The notes under the pieces are model-generated. The model saw nothing but the letters and a program-made list of their open reading frames with translations. It was not told the DNA's origin and did no database searches. Below, piece by piece: positions 36,901-43,221 of a stretch of DNA of 64,000 nt. Made by a program: the position numbers and the translations under genes. The DNA comes from Umezawaea sp036375055. Its GTDB lineage: Bacteria; Actinomycetota; Actinomycetes; Mycobacteriales; Pseudonocardiaceae. The stretch lies in NCBI RefSeq assembly GCF_036375055.1, contig NZ_DASUSQ010000082.1, forward strand, positions 1 to 64,000, in the 5' to 3' direction. The first letter of the stretch is position 1. Each line of letters begins with the position of its first letter.

Positions 36901-39845
36901 GGGGCAGGTTGGGTGCTGACCGGCGGGGTGCTCGGCGTCTGTTGCGCGGCAACAGGAGCCGCCGGAGCAGGTTGGGCGCTGACCGGCGGACTGCTGGGCA
37001 CCTGCTGCGCGGCAATCGGCGTCGCAGGTGCAGAAGCGGGTGCCGGAGCAGCGGCGGGTGCCGGAGTAGCGGCGGGCGCGGGGCTCGGGGTGGCTGGGGC
37101 CGGAGCCGGGGTGGTCGGAGCGGGAGCTGGGGACGCGGCGGGTGCGGAGGGTGGGGTGGCTGCGGCTGGCTTGGGTGATGGTGCTTCTGTCGCCGCTGGT
37201 GGGGCGCTGGCCGGCTTGGGTGGCTGGGTGTCGGTGGTCGGCGGAGGCGTGTTGGGCACCGGGGCGGGCGATGGCTGAGTCGCTGCGGGCAGGGGTGCTG
37301 CCTTTGGCGACTGCGTGTCTACCTGCGGGGCCGGGCTCGGGGTGGTGACCGCCGGAGACGGTTGCGGGACCAGCGGCTTCGGCGAGGGCTCGGCAGCGGG
37401 CTTCGGCTGGGTGTCGGCCGGTGCGGTGGATGCCGGGGCAGGCTGAGTGCCCGCCGGCGCGGTCAACACCGGAGCAGGCTGAGTGCCCGCCGGCGCGGTC
37501 GACACCGGAGCCGGTGCGGTCGGCACCGGTGGTGTGGCGCCGGATTGCGGGCCGAATCCGGCTGGACCGCCGGACTTCGTCGCGTCGGTGGGTGCGGTCG
37601 ACAGCGGTGGGGTGGTGCTCGGCTGTGAGGTGGTGCTCGGCTGTGGGGTGAGGCCGCCCAGGCCGCCGGACTTCGGCGGTGCCGGCGAGACCGGTGGCGT
37701 GGTCTCGGGCCTGGGCAGGGGGGTGCCCGGCTTGTCCACCGGGGCCTTGGAGATCGTGCCGTCGCCGGTTGGGCTGGTGGCCAGGTCGAAGGAGCCCTTC
37801 GACATGCCGGGCGCGGTGAACTTGCTGCTGCGGTCCGTCGGCTGGCCACCCGGTGCGGCAGCGCCCGCTCCGGGAGCCATCGGGGCGGCTCCCGGCTGGG
37901 CACCGGGCTGCGCGCTCGGCTGGGGAGCGGTGCTCGGTGCGGCGGAACCAGGAGTGGTCACGTCGGGTCGCGGGCCCGCTGCCGGAGGTGCGGCGGGTGC
38001 CTGCGGGCCCGCCGGAGTGGGCTGCGGGCTGGACGGCGTGCCAGCGGACTGCGAACCGGACAGCGGCGAACCAGCGGACTGCGAACCGGACAGCGGCGAA
38101 CCGGTGGGCTGTGGGCCGAACGACGGCGTGCCGGTGGGCTTCGGTGTTTCGATGCCGCTGGTCCCGGAGGACACCGGTGGGGTGAAGGTCCCGGAAGTCA
38201 CCGGTGGGGTGAGAGCGGGCTTGGCGCCGGGCGTGCCCACGGGTGCCTTGGAGATCGTGCCGTCACCGACCGGGCTCTTGGGCAGGTCGAACGCGCCCTT
38301 CGCCGCACCCGGCGCGGTGAACTTGCTGCTCCGGTCCGTCGACTGACCACCGGGCGACGCACCACCGCCAGGAGCCATCGGCGCACCACCCGGCTGGACG
38401 CCGGTGCTCGGCACCGCGGAACCGGGGGTCGGCACGGCGGAACCGGGGGTCGTCACGCCTGCCGACGCGGACGGGGGGACGGTCGGCTTCGGGATCGACG
38501 CACCGCCGGGAACGGACGACGCGGGCGCGCCCGAGCCGCCGACGGGTGCCTTGGAGATCGTGCCGTCACCGACCGGGGCCTTGGGCAGGTCGAACGCGCC
38601 CTTCGCCGCACCCGGCGCGGTGAACTTGCTGCTCCGGTCCGTCGACTGACCACCGGGCGACGCACCGCCACCGGGAGCCATCGGGGCCCCACCGACCTGA
38701 CCGGTCTGGACACCGGGGTTCAACGCGCCGGAGACGTTCCTCGGCCCCCCACCGGCACCCGAGGTGGGCAGCGTCGCACTCCCGCCCGCACCGGGAACGG
38801 TGGGCGTCGCGCCGACCGGTCCCCCGCCGAACCCTCCGGGCTTGGCACCGGACGCGCTGTTCGCCCCACCGGGAATCGTCGGCGGCGCGCCAACGCCCCC
38901 ACCACCGAGCCCGCCCTTGCCACCGGGAACGGAGGCCGAACCGCCGGGGATCGTCGGTGCGGCACCGACAGCACCGCCTCCGAGTCCACCGGCCTTGCCA
39001 CCGGGAACGGTCGCCCCACCGCCGGGGATCGTCGGCGCCGCACCGACAGCACCGCCACCGAACCCACCGGGCTTGCCCCCCGGCACGCCACTCGCCCCAC
39101 CGGGGATCGTCGGCGCCGCACCGACAGCACCGCCCCCGAGTCCACCGGCCTTGCCACCGGGAACGGTCGCACCGCCACCGGGGATCGTCGGTGCCTTGCC
39201 GACGACCGGACCTCCCGGACCTCCGGCGGTGCCGCGCGGACCCGAGCCCGCACCCGCACCGGGCACGGTCGGCGCGGACGACACCACCGGGCCGCCCGCC
39301 GGGCGCGTGGACGGGGGAGCGCCGCCGGGCCCGCCGGGGATGGTCGGCCTCTGCGAGACCTGTCCCCCGGCCTGCTTCGGCCCCGACGCGATGGCGTTCG
39401 ACCCGCCCGGCACGGGCTTGAAGTTGTTGTTCGGGTCGATCTTCCGGAACGCGGACGCGTTGTTCGTGTCGGTGGAGACGGTCACCTGCTGGGTGGCCTT
39501 CAACCCCTGCTGGACGTCCCCGAACGCCTTCGAGCCCCGTTCGGCCTGTGCGACAGCGTTGTCATTGGAGTTGTTCAGCGCGGGCACCGCGAACAGGCCG
39601 ATCGGCCCCAGCGCGCCCATGCCCAGGTTGAGCCCGCGCAGGCCGCTGGAGATGGAGCTGAGCCGGGACTGCATGTCGCCCGCCCGGCTCTGGAGGCCGC
39701 TCATCGTCGACTCGCTCTGGGAGAAGCCGGAGTTCCCCGTCGGTCCCGACCCGATCCCCGCGGGCGGCGGCGGGGGTGCGGGGTTCGTGGTGACCGACGG
39801 GGTGGCGTTCGGGTTGACGTTGGGACTACCCGAGTTGACAGCCAT
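24924..39845 (-). CDS. Giant multidomain ESX-type protein, 4973 residues, with two zincin-like domains and an HD-like domain
   Basis: One open frame of 14.9 kb. Residues 1-150 are ESX-like helical. About 150-700 is Gly/Pro low complexity, and about 680-1215 is Pro/Ala/Thr-rich. About 1265-2720 holds six tandem modules of about 270 residues. About 2735-3075 is an Ala-rich coiled coil. An OmpA-like stretch (FDFAPGTTALNPEQ) is near 3125. A zincin with HEVGHFLGLQDE has H3415 and H3419. An HD-like region lies at about 4355-4430 (EHSQMVLGQYF, ILFHDIEKNN). The last 300 residues resemble a zincin, but the motif reads RELAH (R4746) instead of HELAH, with the third-ligand region EDLAE intact. The ATG at 39845 follows GGAGAG. 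It is third in an operon with WXG100-type and YbaB-type genes. Secreted effector or polymorphic toxin is my best guess; no family matches over the whole length. Confidence 0.85.
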   Translation of the reverse strand: MAVNSGSPNVNPNATPSVTTNPAPPPPPAGIGSGPTGNSGFSQSESTMSGLQSRAGDMQSRLSSISSGLRGLNLGMGALGPIGLFAVPALNNSNDNAVAQAERGSKAFGDVQQGLKATQQVTVSTDTNNASAFRKIDPNNNFKPVPGGSNAIASGPKQAGGQVSQRPTIPGGPGGAPPSTRPAGGPVVSSAPTVPGAGAGSGPRGTAGGPGGPVVGKAPTIPGGGATVPGGKAGGLGGGAVGAAPTIPGGASGVPGGKPGGFGGGAVGAAPTIPGGGATVPGGKAGGLGGGAVGAAPTIPGGSASVPGGKGGLGGGGVGAPPTIPGGANSASGAKPGGFGGGPVGATPTVPGAGGSATLPTSGAGGGPRNVSGALNPGVQTGQVGGAPMAPGGGASPGGQSTDRSSKFTAPGAAKGAFDLPKAPVGDGTISKAPVGGSGAPASSVPGGASIPKPTVPPSASAGVTTPGSAVPTPGSAVPSTGVQPGGAPMAPGGGASPGGQSTDRSSKFTAPGAAKGAFDLPKSPVGDGTISKAPVGTPGAKPALTPPVTSGTFTPPVSSGTSGIETPKPTGTPSFGPQPTGSPLSGSQSAGSPLSGSQSAGTPSSPQPTPAGPQAPAAPPAAGPRPDVTTPGSAAPSTAPQPSAQPGAQPGAAPMAPGAGAAAPGGQPTDRSSKFTAPGMSKGSFDLATSPTGDGTISKAPVDKPGTPLPRPETTPPVSPAPPKSGGLGGLTPQPSTTSQPSTTPPLSTAPTDATKSGGPAGFGPQSGATPPVPTAPAPVSTAPAGTQPAPVLTAPAGTQPAPASTAPADTQPKPAAEPSPKPLVPQPSPAVTTPSPAPQVDTQSPKAAPLPAATQPSPAPVPNTPPPTTDTQPPKPASAPPAATEAPSPKPAAATPPSAPAASPAPAPTTPAPAPATPSPAPAATPAPAAAPAPASAPATPIAAQQVPSSPPVSAQPAPAAPVAAQQTPSTPPVSTQPAPAPAPTPAPTTSAAAQQTPNSPPVTAQPTPAPATPVAAQQVPSSPPVSTQPAPAAPVAAQQTPNTSPVTTPPAPAASSPTSANPPAPAPATPPPTTPVGTPPADTQSPKQTPATPTTQPSPTTPPAGTQPAPSTPAPSTPAPSTPAPKPSGPSATVHDFQDSRTTDPTPPNAPKFLQNILGTTPAQPQVVPMLVVTPTTPPTNTPAPSPTPAPAPTPTPAPTPPPVPTPVLPSRGNLPAFIQQNQALGTITASTVNGGARVTAAVNGLLPSRPGVTPVGVNDVETALHQNFESFLDTGRKFPIKVGRNWYEATVKATLGPSTALTVPDTKTKVDMTVNSGNATAHTGTAGTSATVGVGGVVSAGVGPYGAASVSVPLGRPVESTTAGTATTDQRAIRSGEGSVEAVVPVTYTVSLADARNNPVGTPVTVASTPASPVDVTLHIPDDLSTMTPPAVAPTPVVPANGWGAALEHPAPEAVVDLDTDLAFATVAAQLHPSITRLGAPGRTALRNFLDPTTIRDNLGPALNGWVVSPDLVSPHGSRAGVVRMRATPVSAELVGTNPTTVLRLHESTATSTGLSSSTKSGFDVTVGVGGGAVAPTQVGGTAGVTAGYSARTTESSHAGTGSSVRTGVQIKGDTGLYKVTVNLEVQTPHGATITVPATSYVRLGVPEASSAGLQVPPGTSPDLTTPTPTPRFAPPYLAAAAAAGNVKVGQFAPANQVQGQVEDALRGLPGFDSFLPSFADPNSAPRDTGRNASDLADQMANQRKLTTELSPTALKSQMDSLLGPGVQVRLKKQGLATNEYVNVTVKARLTNPVHLGQADARNVRGAASTGPRLDSSTTTQKGWSAGVEGKVVIPSTTGSTSASPAPAAGAKYTSSTSTKNAAGPTVSSTALNVGSPNSQLFQHDVAFDVEVTKFTQNRSWVKRVTPGSPFLKVPEPTTVAKTAGGPAPANAVALPAITGTVNLWVSDSSAMTSDPAVFAPGAATVAAAPPNTTISTVLTSPKPAVEPWLHVEAVANTEAVRNQAIAALNTAAGGDSALGVPGTDARNRIDKLFSPESIKANLRTLVDKGVTEGGMRYGRRVADRTGAVGVSVSLNNPKLVSISDDTGTENASTGGAKAGDGKTGARSVDLTAGVNTPMKPATGATGSGAIGATAKWTPWSTSSTEATEIGGSVDRNRVTPAGGRTVLVQLDADVTVVGESRSGNTLYGGTPRSSASVVTLPGGVFVRVSEDTARGMGLLPPLPAHTTPPMGAMTPPATLKPGEPGALGLGLVESVPNLSGLVPELRTNLGALGTDLMPPSVLKDSMNNLQRLTDLTSDASVKALVDSALDGGVPLLVHDPGVFGKDTYQVTLKATLGTPAFDGVVNDGVEMEHTTTGTAKFSQGQGRGTGWSVGLRVPGSGLPATGNPNLSGSAGAVASATLGQAHSNSTTGSTTEQVGHLRAGSGPAVRYTVPVTFELVVEKGNQVVGRATSGPPQDMSVRVLADNQKVAGATPANTAAFAPTTTPRPAAQGAPATANAWQANPSPATPTAAPAVLPPSASVENLRGAQALREAAVSALTAAGANRGITGKGTGSMNALHSALSSESLQPNLPGMLTGALEVPGLHEAALTASTHADVKVYAKLVNPRLEGLSDGVNLENPRTTVTTTSSESKHSETGDVSFGAASGGVSSKNPDVGFSTGGVEGRHASEDSSATSGGATDNRVANLKPQGRSGLVTYDVEYRVVADLGGGRVGVVDLQVPAAARVRMPAPEVETALGKPLPPALDTAQTGVKDAAAAWRAAEVASDAVRHATDETINRLAPDLATANADVATRQGAATTADDNLTAVRDSLPALRANADTAARAVADAATEVATLAEARGAATARADLAAAARADADAAVTAHTAAVADLTAEVGAATAAVTDANARAAAAQTALDTHLNAPRPAPVEGQLAQPDPVGPRLAGELSDATIELTTERGRLNGLTTALTEARGELDQAVVDQGLAVAEVNAAAVAVAEADTDHATAVTDLDTARNTLDTENGRLRTAKDEAQRLQDLLDLANADLDTAVGAQQDVADRIAKAEQELERARNAADARQQAWWDAKTGVDQQVEAFNTPAPPVAGGSTPPPAPPSGGAPPVPTATPSPSAAPAPAPRGPSPERSFDFAPGTTALNPEQSATVDALAADLAESAGKRADRGYLPPVVEVSGANAPAVKAALDATLAGAVDVAIAEGGRPDGADVHVDWDLERPEGYVPPEAPKSVKVTDTVITASGPRAPHPILSDQSWRHSDAPSADWSRPSNPVSSQDVLAARAGAPVRTVRSEDGGLLSTSTIAPGKVDFTAWRGPIAYDRRSVDVDGVTVQDFTVKVFLDPSSTATPAQVDAVKARTVAGVESVFNQGHRLPGGDQLHVTVEFTANPADAHGHIAITGPDGRANQLNWPVDTDPRRLAHEVGHFLGLQDEYRETGAAKPIFQHQDGKGRVVADNGPMTAGIDSPTMEIKPRNLWLIETRADALASPNAAPPSASYDSPLAPPNAPSPDGAKVTRAQEDALNVQGGYAFDVGAVDTRTSLVESIAVTLAPNSPDARQALVDEVNAVTSSATIADVAAAAGVRVHVLGTDGGFTSHGPITGLPVHVVENGVTGDGARYHATKENVHIGRPGVSYPGPTTIRHEGVLKTVNRGEFEIETIAGRHQVRIYTAVVNPQTITPDADGKPTSQWKDIQQDPKTGDLTFSTGKGDGPLWAGAGRPQRALQWLTKYEHTDGGKPDLQNPSIIKRPVLRSFLVPLDTFNKITTETKIEGVAGPTVNVDQRGEPNQFGIGGDHLAELIKNAEPGSLTSYPANPTAGFAHESLAGRVTPLTEMKGKVGLSPDFRSDAVGKAYDPWFTWKQESDGSWKFDGFRNDAHGLHDMATRLREHDVTWQQVKQGAANRTDDARIEPDHESIPNPRPGSEAAGPKDLGFDARVQRLNQFLNEVGPASVNVRKITDDVLSTGPAALRTHLAGNGVPSVDQAAYQRALDQTVSDAARDAAKNVDAAVKQVKGPVQDKAELRTLIRDGFRAKSGPQRDFTAEVADRIATDFAAKVRAHPSLALLDDASRGRIADQLRVDMDAAVRQELGNLDGLDALAKGGKKGGWLSGPRGAEFGRQVAANMAARPAPTAQVAIDPDLLATVAENKVLKPVVTGALDAFTGQDLLTSSPDDLKSVVSAEVLPALSNDIGTALRTDPALALADQSFRDTMANAVANNARARAGLALATFTFDRVDPAEVDALMARVPEIATQAEIGALVAADSDRAALDFNTRTEGADPFLNSYFQWNAERGQVFDAQRAAGDDLSASINAPDRDPHAVVDQLIARFGELDRKFDEVATAPQLTPGRAAGHTTPFTFYEHSQMVLGQYFKLTAAEDADARLIPVDALAKAILFHDIEKNNAKNQFGDGQGRHDREPEHKLAVEMMDRYRGLWANQREFAAARAIVDSDPFGFHLRGKITADEAFIFIHDLAGKVDGTNPDNPRKLFDEFHQYYQADFSSYTPDSTYVDRDGATRKGPNAFTDRFQRGADGIELTGDGRHFQYAGNHDVARRMRDLAAMFADPATVAEHHARITGQDVAAPNAPARADAEAYPRPPHAPATERVAVPEDADPVVVTAEARRVMADITEKYGIEVDSTAGASAVKESHPGTSRANLDKVTARGWDPRELKGLQDALAHYEPILGAARESSTRAGHPQELTTVGAVSRAIRGTSPFLLATGEYIASHTTVTLYPMAVVGNSFGGGAGEVEATATRELAHGLLQYALPEYTARFGTRDTDGKPVLAAGAEPPHQNTRNAADDFKESIESHVLGVSTFAGTAPEHAAAIADLAARHPDVFERRGVEPAEARAERIAAALSAELADFSARVGTWTPDGGPDFAGEPPTTGYGATNPDEDLAETAMVYFLDPDRLRAQAPQRFAFLDGLVAGWRPDTGPAAQPPDVPARSPWTAPSPVDPVPSLVRDDDGRTRSITGDLFSEPATV
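36467..36520 (-). repeat. 15-bp tandem repeats inside the giant gene (PSTPA units)
   Basis: GGGGTGCTCGGTGCC recurs three times in tandem and encodes successive PSTPA units of the Pro-rich linker. Such exact short repeats are prone to copy-number change, so the length of this linker may vary between strains. Confidence 0.7.
37720..38680 (-). repeat. Three long repeats in the giant gene (SKFTAPG...FDLP units)
   Basis: Near residues 402, 503 and 668 the protein repeats a unit containing DRSSKFTAPG, KGAFDL (or GSFDL) and VGDGTISKAPV (or a close variant), separated by spacer of varied length. A 30-bp unit encoding GSPLSGSQSA also occurs twice at about 38046-38105. DNA identity between copies is high, so recombination between them is plausible. 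Confidence 0.75.
38740..39330 (-). repeat. Gly-rich tandem repeats in the giant gene (APTIPGG units)
   Basis: About nine units of 22-26 residues carry the core VGAAPTIPGG followed by VPGGKxGGxGGG. They occupy roughly residues 170-370. They form a flexible Gly/Pro spacer after the ESX-like head. Units are nearly identical in protein and partly in DNA. Confidence 0.8.
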
Positions 39846-39890
39846 GACCGGTTCTCTCCAAGTGGTGCGCTGAGCGGCTGGCTGGTGGGC

Positions 39891-41672
39891 CTAGACCTGC
39901 ACGGTGGGGCCGTTGACGTCCGTCTTGGACGGATCGCTCGCGCCGCCGAAGAACGCGTCGCCCTTGCCCGCGTCGGTGATGCTGGTGCCCGCGTTGACGT
40001 CCCTGGCGTGCTGCACCGGGTCCGCGGGCGCCTGGGTCGGCGCGGGCGTGCCGGACGAGTGGTTCTTCTGGTACTCGTCGTAGCTCGTCTTGGCGGCCTC
40101 GCCGGTGGTCTTGGCCTCCGCGGCCGCGGCCTCGACCTTCGCGCCCGCGGCGGTCGCGCTGTCGCTCGCCCGCTCGGCGGCCTTGATGTCGGCCTCCGAC
40201 CCGGACTGGTAGGCCTTGGCGTTCGCCTCGGCCGCCTCGGCGTTCTTGGCCGCGAAGTCGACGTTCGCCCTCTCGTAGGACTCGTTCGCCGCCTTGGCCG
40301 CGTCGTTCTTGCCGCTGAGGTCGGTCTCCGCGGCGGTCTGCGCCGGGTTCGCCCCGCTCGGACCGGCCGGGTTGTTCGCCCGGTACTCGTCGTAGGCGGT
40401 CTTGGCGGCGTCCTCCGACGGCTTCGCGGCCTGCAACGCGTCGTAGCTCGACTTGGCCGCGTCGCTCACGTCGCGGCTCTCCTTGGCCGCGGCGTCCGCC
40501 GCGGAGGCCGCTTCGGCCCTGGCCGCGTCGGCCTCGACCTTCGCGGAGTCGTACTTGGCCTTGGCCGCGTCGTACTGGGCCTGGTCGCCGGTCGCGGCGG
40601 CGGCGTTGACCGCGTCGGCCGCCGAGCTGAGCTTGTCGTTGGCCGCGGAGTACTCGTCCGAGGCGCTGCCGAGCTTGTCGCCCGCGGCCTTGGCCTCGTC
40701 GGCCTGCTTGATCTCGTTGGCCTTGGCCTCCTCGTACTTCGCGGCGGCCTCCTTGGCCCTGTCGTTGGCCGCGGTGACCTTGTCGGTCTGCTTGTCGTCG
40801 TCGACGCCCTTCTTGATGGCGTCGTCCACGTCGTCGGAGGCCTTGTAGCCCTCGTAGCTGATCTCGGCCACGTCGGCGGCGTTGTCGAAGCGGTCCCAGC
40901 CCTTGCTGACCTTCGCCATCACGTCGTCGAGGTTGCCGATCTTGCCCACGAGCCTGCTCAGCGACGCCACCACGCGCGCGATGCGGGCGGCGATGTTGGT
41001 GCCGAGCGCGACGGCCTTGCCGACGGCGAAGCCGACGAAGGCGACGATGGAGGCGCCGAAGGTGATGACCGAGGTGGCCGCCGCGATGAGCGCCCCGCCG
41101 ATCAGCGAGCCGAGGAGCTGGGAGATCAGGTCGCGGATGATGTCGCGCAGGACGGTGACCAGCATGCCGGTGATCCCGACGATCTTGGCCTTGGTCTCGA
41201 CCGCGCTGGCCAGCTGGTCGAGCTCCGCGCCCATCTGGTCCATGCTGGCCTTGAAGGTCTCCGACGACTTGCCGGTCCAGCCGTCGAACGTGGCCAGGCC
41301 GCTGCGGTGGTCCTCGGCCAGCACGCGCAGCTCCACGGCCTTGGCCTTGGTCGCCTCGACGTTGGCCTGGATCTCCTCCGGGTTGCCCATCACCTGGTTG
41401 AGGGCGTCGCGCAGGAAGCTGACGTGCTCGATCAGCCAGCCGATGCCCGCGCCGATCAGCGACCCGAGGGGGTCCATGGCGAACATCACCATCGACGAGG
41501 CCGCGCCGATGGCGTTGAACGTGATGTCGAGGGCCTTCTCGGTCTCGGTCTCGGCGTCCTTGCTGATCGCGTCGATCATGCCGCCGAAGGCCTCGACGAA
41601 CAGGGTGCCCTTGAGCTTGTTCTCCTCGGTGATGTGCATACCGGGAGGGGAGTCGATCGGCGTCTCGGCCAT
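39891..41672 (-). CDS. WXG100/ESX-type protein with membrane-active middle and coiled-coil tail
   Basis: 593 residues. Residues about 20-130 form the helical hairpin of ESX substrates, with the W-x-G turn in FDGWTGKSSETFKASM. Residues about 165-235 are hydrophobic (IIRDLISQLLGSLIGGALI, SVITFGASIVAFVGFAVGKAV) and could insert in a membrane. Residues about 290-560 are a long Ala/Lys/Glu coiled coil (AAKYEEAKANEIKQADEAKA and similar). The ATG at 41672 follows AGGAAG. It lies 45 bases upstream of the giant gene and 35 bases downstream of the YbaB-like gene, so it is the middle gene of the operon. The likely role is a type VII-secreted partner or chaperone of the giant protein. No ESX ATPase is in the window. 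Confidence 0.82.
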   Translation of the reverse strand: MAETPIDSPPGMHITEENKLKGTLFVEAFGGMIDAISKDAETETEKALDITFNAIGAASSMVMFAMDPLGSLIGAGIGWLIEHVSFLRDALNQVMGNPEEIQANVEATKAKAVELRVLAEDHRSGLATFDGWTGKSSETFKASMDQMGAELDQLASAVETKAKIVGITGMLVTVLRDIIRDLISQLLGSLIGGALIAAATSVITFGASIVAFVGFAVGKAVALGTNIAARIARVVASLSRLVGKIGNLDDVMAKVSKGWDRFDNAADVAEISYEGYKASDDVDDAIKKGVDDDKQTDKVTAANDRAKEAAAKYEEAKANEIKQADEAKAAGDKLGSASDEYSAANDKLSSAADAVNAAAATGDQAQYDAAKAKYDSAKVEADAARAEAASAADAAAKESRDVSDAAKSSYDALQAAKPSEDAAKTAYDEYRANNPAGPSGANPAQTAAETDLSGKNDAAKAANESYERANVDFAAKNAEAAEANAKAYQSGSEADIKAAERASDSATAAGAKVEAAAAEAKTTGEAAKTSYDEYQKNHSSGTPAPTQAPADPVQHARDVNAGTSITDAGKGDAFFGGASDPSKTDVNGPTVQV

Positions 41673-41707
41673 CGTCGCTTCCTACTTCCTGTCGAGACCG
41701 GAGCCGG

Positions 41708-42217
41708 TCACCACGGCTGGTTGTCGTCGTCCGCGTCGTCGGCCGCGGGGCGCGGCCTGCCGGGCGGGCGCACGGGCTGCGCGCCGGGTGCGGGCCGGTG
41801 GACCGGCGGTGGCGGCGCGACGGGCTCCTCGGCCTCGACCTCGACGTGGTTGATGTCCGCGTCCTCGTCCACCTCGGTCTCGTCGGCCGGGATCGCGTCG
41901 CTGACCATCGACATCGCCTCGGTGCCCTCGCCGAGGGGCTGGAAGACGCCGAGCACCTTCTCGGCGGCCTGGCGCTGGGCGAGGGAGGCCGTCTGGAGGA
42001 TCGCCGCGGTCAGCTGGGCGGCGCTCATCTCCATCGCGCGGCGGCCGAGCTGGAGGTTCTGCAAGCCGCCGTTGGGGCCGACGGTGACGGTGACGGAGCC
42101 GTCCTTGCTCGTGACCGTCGCGTTGGAGGCGGTGAAGTTCTCCTGGAGGTCCTCGGACTTCTTCTTCAGGTCGGCCAGCCTGGCCTCGAACTCGTCCAAC
42201 CATTGCTGGGGATTCAC
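41708..42217 (-). CDS. YbaB/EbfC-like protein of the ESX-associated type
   Basis: 169 residues. I choose the GTG at 42217 because AGGAGG stands five bases upstream; a longer frame starting at 42238 lacks this. Residues ~1-45 are a coiled coil (WLDEFEARLADLKKKSEDLQ). The YbaB core follows (TVTSKDGSVTVTVGPNGGL, LQLGRRAMEMSAAQLTAAI), then an acidic linker and a Pro-rich tail (APPPPVHRPAPGAQPV). YbaB proteins bind DNA or act as small scaffolds. A subgroup regularly accompanies WXG100 genes in actinomycetes, as here. First gene of the operon with the WXG100-type and giant genes. Confidence 0.82.
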   Translation of the reverse strand: MNPQQWLDEFEARLADLKKKSEDLQENFTASNATVTSKDGSVTVTVGPNGGLQNLQLGRRAMEMSAAQLTAAILQTASLAQRQAAEKVLGVFQPLGEGTEAMSMVSDAIPADETEVDEDADINHVEVEAEEPVAPPPPVHRPAPGAQPVRPPGRPRPAADDADDDNQPW

Positions 42218-42705
42218 AAAAGCCTCCTGCGGCGGCACCGGTGCGCTGTCCTGATCGGCGACGAATTCACCGCTGGAGCGGCGACGGGGATGCTAGCCGA
42301 ACGATCGTCCTGCTAGATGACGCGGTGACGTCCACCAGGTGCACGTGCCGACACCGCCGGAGGTTCACCGGGTCGCGTGCTCGCGGCCCGAAAGCGGGTG
42401 ACGTTGTTCACCTCGGGAGACCGCCGGAGGACGAAGTGGACTCCGAACCCGGTGACTTTGTCCGGATAACGGTGGATCGACCCATTTCCACCTCTCGTCC
42501 ACGACGGCGTCCCGCGGGCAGCCGACATTCCCGTTCCGGCTCCGCCACCACGGGAGTGAAGACGCTCGATTCGGGATTTCGCGACTTTCCCGCCGAATGT
42601 GGCTGGATGTACACCGAAAGGTGCCCGAAGACACGCGGGGTGTTCGCGAACGCATCCGGCCGCGGCGTCGACACGGCGCGGCGAGGCGCTCCGCTAGGGT
42701 TGTCC
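42218..42705. other. Intergenic region between the ESX-type operon and the PPOX gene
   Basis: 488 bases with divergent genes on either side. It must hold the promoter of the 17-kb minus operon; GTGACGTTGTTCACC near 42399 is a small dyad that could be an operator there. Short stretches with lower GC occur at 42470-42480 and 42570-42620. No gene remnant was recognised. Confidence 0.4.
42695..42700 (+). promoter_or_regulatory. -10 box for a leaderless PPOX mRNA
   Basis: TAGGGT ends five bases before the ATG at 42706, so transcription would start at or next to the start codon. No ribosome site is present, which agrees with leaderless translation. Confidence 0.4.
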
Positions 42706-43221
42706 ATGCCCGTGACGAACCCCTGGCTGGCCGGACCGGCTCCCACGAAGCGGCTGGACCACGACCGGTTGTCCGAACGGATCCTCAACCTGCTGTCGTC
42801 GCAGAACATGTGCGTGCTGGCCACGTCCGGCGTGGACGGTCCACTGGCGACACCCGTCCGCTACCACCACCTCGACTTCGCGCTGATGTTCACGGCGGCG
42901 GCCCGGTCGCCGAAGATGCGCAACATCGCCGCCGATCCCCGCGTGTCCGTCGGGGTGTTCGCGCCGCTGGTCGGGCAGGCCAGCAGTCGGGGCGCGCAGG
43001 TGTTCGGCCGGGCTCGGGTGCTCGAACCCGGCGACCCCGGCCACGAGCACCACTGGTCGGCGTTCCGGTGGCAGTCCGACCACGTCGAGCGGTCCCTGCC
43101 GCTCGACGAGCCGCCCACCGGGCCGCTGGTCGTGGTCGAGGCCGAGCGGATCGTCTACACCGAGCACTGGCTGCGGCGCGACGGGTACGCGCCCCGGCAG
43201 TTCTGGCGGCCCGCCGGGTGA
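42706..43221 (+). CDS. PPOX-class flavin/F420-binding protein
   Basis: 171 residues of the split-barrel fold. NMCVLATSGVDGPLATPVRYHH is the first strand pair (one residue differs from many relatives). RSPKMRNIAADPRVSVGVF and GAQVFGRARVLEPG are the usual later motifs. The C-terminus closes with VYTEHWLRRDGYAPRQFW. It is likely a small flavin- or F420-dependent reductase or oxidase. It is convergent with the ABC remnant on the minus strand and is not obviously part of the peptide locus further right. Confidence 0.82.
   Translation: MPVTNPWLAGPAPTKRLDHDRLSERILNLLSSQNMCVLATSGVDGPLATPVRYHHLDFALMFTAAARSPKMRNIAADPRVSVGVFAPLVGQASSRGAQVFGRARVLEPGDPGHEHHWSAFRWQSDHVERSLPLDEPPTGPLVVVEAERIVYTEHWLRRDGYAPRQFWRPAG

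Noticed and set aside
42706..43221. Assignment of this PPOX gene to the peptide locus
   Set aside because: It is transcribed convergently to the remnant ABC genes from its own leaderless-type promoter and shares no overlap with the locus.
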